Shown here: positions 61,101 to 64,000 of the stretch, in pieces | Layout: every line of letters starts with the position of its first letter | How positions within the stretch are numbered: the stretch's first letter is position 1 | Source of the DNA: Branchiostoma floridae | Lineage: Eukaryota > Chordata > Leptocardii > Amphioxiformes > Branchiostomatidae | Direction of reading: 5' to 3' | NCBI RefSeq assembly: GCF_000003815.2 | Contig: NC_049987.1 | Span: 23,915,868-23,979,867, forward strand | DNA length: 64,000 nucleotides | Notes under the pieces: model-generated | Told to the model about the DNA's origin: nothing | Seen by the model: only the letters and a program-made list of their open reading frames with translations | Databases searched by the model: none | Program-made: the position numbers and the translations under genes

Positions 61101-63676
61101 CCCAAACCGATGGGTAAGATTCCATTCTCCGCCGAGCACTGATAAATCCCGGCATCATGGCGGGTTGTATTGATGATGTGCAGCGTCTGCTTCCTTTGGG
61201 ATAGAAAAACACACCAATGATACAGAGAGTTTTCCAACTTTTCCAAATGCGATACCATCCCATATTTTATTACCTTGTTAGCTAGATCGATGATTTTTAG
61301 CCCACGAATATAATAATGATACTACTAGTACATCGTCTAATTGACAAAACGTTCTCTGAAGTATATGTAGGCGGGAAATGGGATCGATACGTACGCTGGG
61401 TCTCCAAGCGTATGGCTTTGATTGGAATAAATGTACGTAAAAACTATTATACTTATTACGTATTACATGTACCTGACATCTTGCATAAGCGGCATCTGAT
61501 GGCCAAGTTTGACCCAGCTGAAGCTGGCAGCAGGACTGCTGTCCACCAGGCAGGTTAGGGTTGCCGGCTCTCCCTCCACAGCGGTCACGGATGGAAGAGG
61601 AACTGATACGGATGGAGCGTCTAAAACGATGCATAAACATGAGTCGATGTTACACTCTCTCAGGGTCAACGAATATTGACAGTTTTGTTAAAACGAATTA
61701 AACATATGAGCGCTTATCTGCCTTCCATATTGGTGAAATGTATCTTTGAAAAGACCATAGTTCCACATCAAACCATGCATTTTTACAACCACATACAATA
61801 CACCAGAATAATATTTCATGGTTCCTAATCCGTATGACAATTCTCACTTCACTGTCATAGAATTAACGAATATTTTGAGTTACCTTTAAATAATCAGCAA
61901 ATGGGCCCTTATTGAAACTCCCAAATCAAAACCATGCAGTTATTATGTAGTTTCATATAGATAATTCATGGTGATGTGCAAGGAAGATGGAACCTTACAG
62001 AAATGCCATATTAGGCAGAGACGTTCATTCTCGTACACGGCTGTTTAGTCGTACACGGCACATGGTTGGCATCAACTAGGATTTTACAATAGTCAATAGT
62101 GAACTTACAATGAACCCGTAGAATACTCCATGACTCTTGTGCAGAAGTGATTTCCGGGAATGGCTGAGTGGCTCTGCAGGTCAAGTTCAGACCGTTGTCC
62201 CATTTGGTCAGCTGTGGAATAATGAGCTCAACTTCAACTTGATCTTCGCTCTCCTGCCGTCTCACTTGTTGCTCATTAAAAGCCTGTGTGCCGTTGTACC
62301 ATGTCAGCTCTGGTAGCGGGTTCCCTCCAGAGGATATACATCGTAACACAAGCTGCTGACCAACCTTACTGGGAACCTCCAAACCTCTCAGCTGAGGGGC
62401 GTGGGGAACTGGAACTGATGACAAAAACTGTTAAGACTTTTTTCGTTATAACATAAAGATGCCCAGACCACTGTAGCAGCAAACACAGTGGACTACTACT
62501 AAACAAAAAGAATGAATTTCAAATAAGCTTTCTTACCTACAACCGTTAGTTTGGTTTCTTCAGGAGCCAGATCACGATCAAGATTGGCACATCTGTATAC
62601 GCCTTCGTCTTCCATAACGACCTCTCTTATTTGTAGATGATACTCTCTTTTTTCTGTGTCACCAACCACCTGTAGATAACATTATTTTTACACATCCTAT
62701 CAAGTTAAAACATCCATGTAATTATAAAATACTGATTTTACCGTGCAAAGGTCACCACAATGAAATGTTAGATATTTGATTTGACTTATTAATAGGATTA
62801 TGACCTTATAACGCGGGAAAATTTGTCCCACTTTCCGGCCGAAAGATATAGTCCCAGAAGGCCCTGACCAAGAAATGACGTCCTCTGGCGACAGGGCACG
62901 GAAACTGCACCGAAGTGTTGCTGTGTGACCTAGGACAACAGCGGTTGGTATTGGAACATCATCGTAGTTGGCTCCGTTTACTAGGGAACAAACGACAAAC
63001 GTAACGTGAAGTGATATGGAAATTAACAATAGAGTCTCTTGCTTAAACTAAATACTTAAAATCGTATGATTTCATTTTTTTCTTAGCTCGTTCAATTTAT
63101 TCTGTAAAATTGCTTTCGTTACTATTATTAGTAACTTTAAATTGGTCTTCTGTGTCAGGTAACGTTAGTGTTTGATTTTAACTATTTTGACACATTCTTG
63201 ATCACTTCGAGAACGAATCACGTGTTAAGATATGAGCAAACTTTAAAGAGAAATAGTTGCCAACTGAAGACTACGTTCTAAATCCTTCCTAAACGATATT
63301 TCAACAGTACAGGAATTCCAATGGCGTCCTTGAAAACCTGACCTCTCTAATTAAAGCACGTAGGAGGAATAGTCATGTAGACGGAAATGTTGTAAATGTC
63401 AGAATACATGATAACTATCGCCCATTGTGGCAATGCATCAAAGTATATGATGAATCATCGGAAAGTTGTTGTTAAATCAGGCTGGAGACTTATTCTGGAT
63501 GTGCATTACTTAATGAATTCAAACTAAAAATGCATATAGGAAAACAGAGTGACAACGCCCTGCCATGAGTGAATGAATGAGAGAAAAACACAGCATCCAA
63601 ATTAACACGTACCTTCTGGGTGGAGAACGAAGAAAACAGTCAAACAAAGAAGACGAACGTCCGCACATGAGGCCAT
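58159..63676 (-). CDS. Gene A: five-Ig Kirrel/nephrin-like transmembrane receptor
   Basis: Exons in transcript order: 63613-63676 (signal peptide, starts MASCADVRLLCL), 62805-62980 and 62537-62669 (D1), 62109-62414 (D2), 61473-61620 and 61078-61193 (D3), 60594-60848 (D4), 60083-60397 (D5), 59554-59679 (transmembrane), 59269-59451 (main tail), 58577-58677 (LVHSTSLPPY exon), and tentatively 58159-58191 (last exon, about 10 residues then stop). All have AG/GT borders and compatible phases. Approximate residues: D1 23-124, D2 125-226, D3 227-314, D4 315-399, D5 400-504, helix about 510-535 followed by KKRGWIC, tail 547 onward. Each Ig domain shows the paired Cys and core Trp; D2 has sequons NGT and NLT. 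The five-domain order and the D4/D5 patterns fit Kirrel-type homophilic or heterophilic adhesion receptors (family knowledge). Receptor function is inferred. If the donor at 58576 is not used, translation reads on to a stop at 58490. Confidence 0.9.
63300..63430. repeat. Intron 1 conserved block, gene A
   Basis: GGCGTCCTTGAAAACCTGAC and the following bases (TCTCTAATTA..AGGAGGAATA) match gene B (55340-55475) and gene D (35976-36105); a weaker copy lies in gene E at about 26680-26835. It could be an intronic control element or simply duplicated DNA. Confidence 0.5.
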
Positions 63677-63803
63677 CTTGTCTCGCCCTAATGCAGTAGA
63701 TCCTCCAGTACTACAGTTAGTCGCAGCCACCACCCTTACAGGGCGTAACGAAATGGGCTGGGTGCGGAGTAATGAATCCCCAACGGTACAAAAATAATGG
63801 GAA

Positions 63804-64000
63804 GCGTCTCATCTGCCTGTTCACAGCCCGATTCAGTGCGTATCAGTCCGCGCACACCCACAGACCCAGGCCCTGGATGAAAGCCTTCTGCGGCCCTCGG
63901 GGAAAGCTGAACACATTAGTTCGGCTGGAAGATCCACGTAATGTGTTCCAATTACATTATGTCATCCATAATGCATAGCCTAAGTCACTTAGTAAAGATT
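63804..64000 (-). promoter_or_regulatory. Shared 258-base upstream module, gene A copy (cut by window edge)
   Basis: This block starts 128 bases upstream of the gene A start codon and continues to the window edge. It matches the copies near 56.35, 44.43, 36.81 and 28.33 kb without insertions or deletions in the visible part. It contains GAACACATTA and TAATGTGTTC as an inverted pair, and CATTATG-N5-CATAATG next to them. Its constant position and conservation make it the best promoter candidate; no TATA box was needed for this call. Confidence 0.6.

Noticed and set aside
1-64000. CRISPR arrays, rRNA genes, bacterial operons
   Set aside because: No such structures were seen; the tandem repeats lack the regular repeat-spacer pattern and the genes are spliced animal genes.

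Overview
The window is animal genomic DNA. Its genes are split into small exons with GT-AG introns, and it carries LINE, SINE and MITE-like debris, AT-rich spacers and one 100-base assembly gap. The gene family and style suggest an invertebrate deuterostome, most likely amphioxus (Branchiostoma); the genus is inference, not something the sequence proves.

Everything I can defend as protein-coding lies on the minus strand and belongs to one family: type I membrane proteins with a signal peptide, five immunoglobulin (Ig) domains, one transmembrane helix and a short cytoplasmic tail. The domain order and the pattern inside each domain resemble the Kirrel/nephrin (IRM) cell-recognition family, but the tail is different and contains several candidate signalling motifs. 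From right to left, which is the direction of transcription, the units are: gene A (63.68-58.16 kb), gene B (56.22-46.00 kb), gene C (43.48-39.04 kb, first exon not found), gene D (36.69-30.43 kb), gene E (28.19-16.58 kb) and gene F (5.87 kb to beyond the left edge, only two Ig domains in view). Exon lengths and intron phases match closely between A-E, so exon boundaries could be set by comparing copies. Gene F has different intron positions in D1 and D2.

Four layers of duplication are visible. (1) Whole genes are tandemly duplicated. (2) A 258-base module with no length change lies about 110-140 bases upstream of the first exons of A, B, D and E, and at the equivalent place before C; it holds two nested inverted repeats and is the best promoter candidate. 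(3) A stretch of the main cytoplasmic exon is identical base for base in B, C, D and E, with one difference in A, even though C and E differ strongly from A/B/D elsewhere; this points to gene conversion or constraint on the nucleotides themselves. (4) Exon fragments remain in gene B intron 1, gene D intron 4 and gene C intron 7, recording unequal exchange.

Introns and spacers hold a 115-base satellite with the gap (gene B), a second satellite of about 120-175 bases, a 1.1-kb inverted-repeat element with a 78-base array of TGACGTCA sites and a nested tRNA-derived SINE (gene E), LINE 3' fragments, a possible hAT-type MITE and several minisatellites. The 10-kb spacer between genes E and F (6-16.5 kb) has no gene I can support. 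The set looks like a lineage-specific expansion of cell-surface recognition receptors sharing one promoter type and one signalling tail while the outer domains diverge. A role in self/non-self or cell-type recognition is a hypothesis only.
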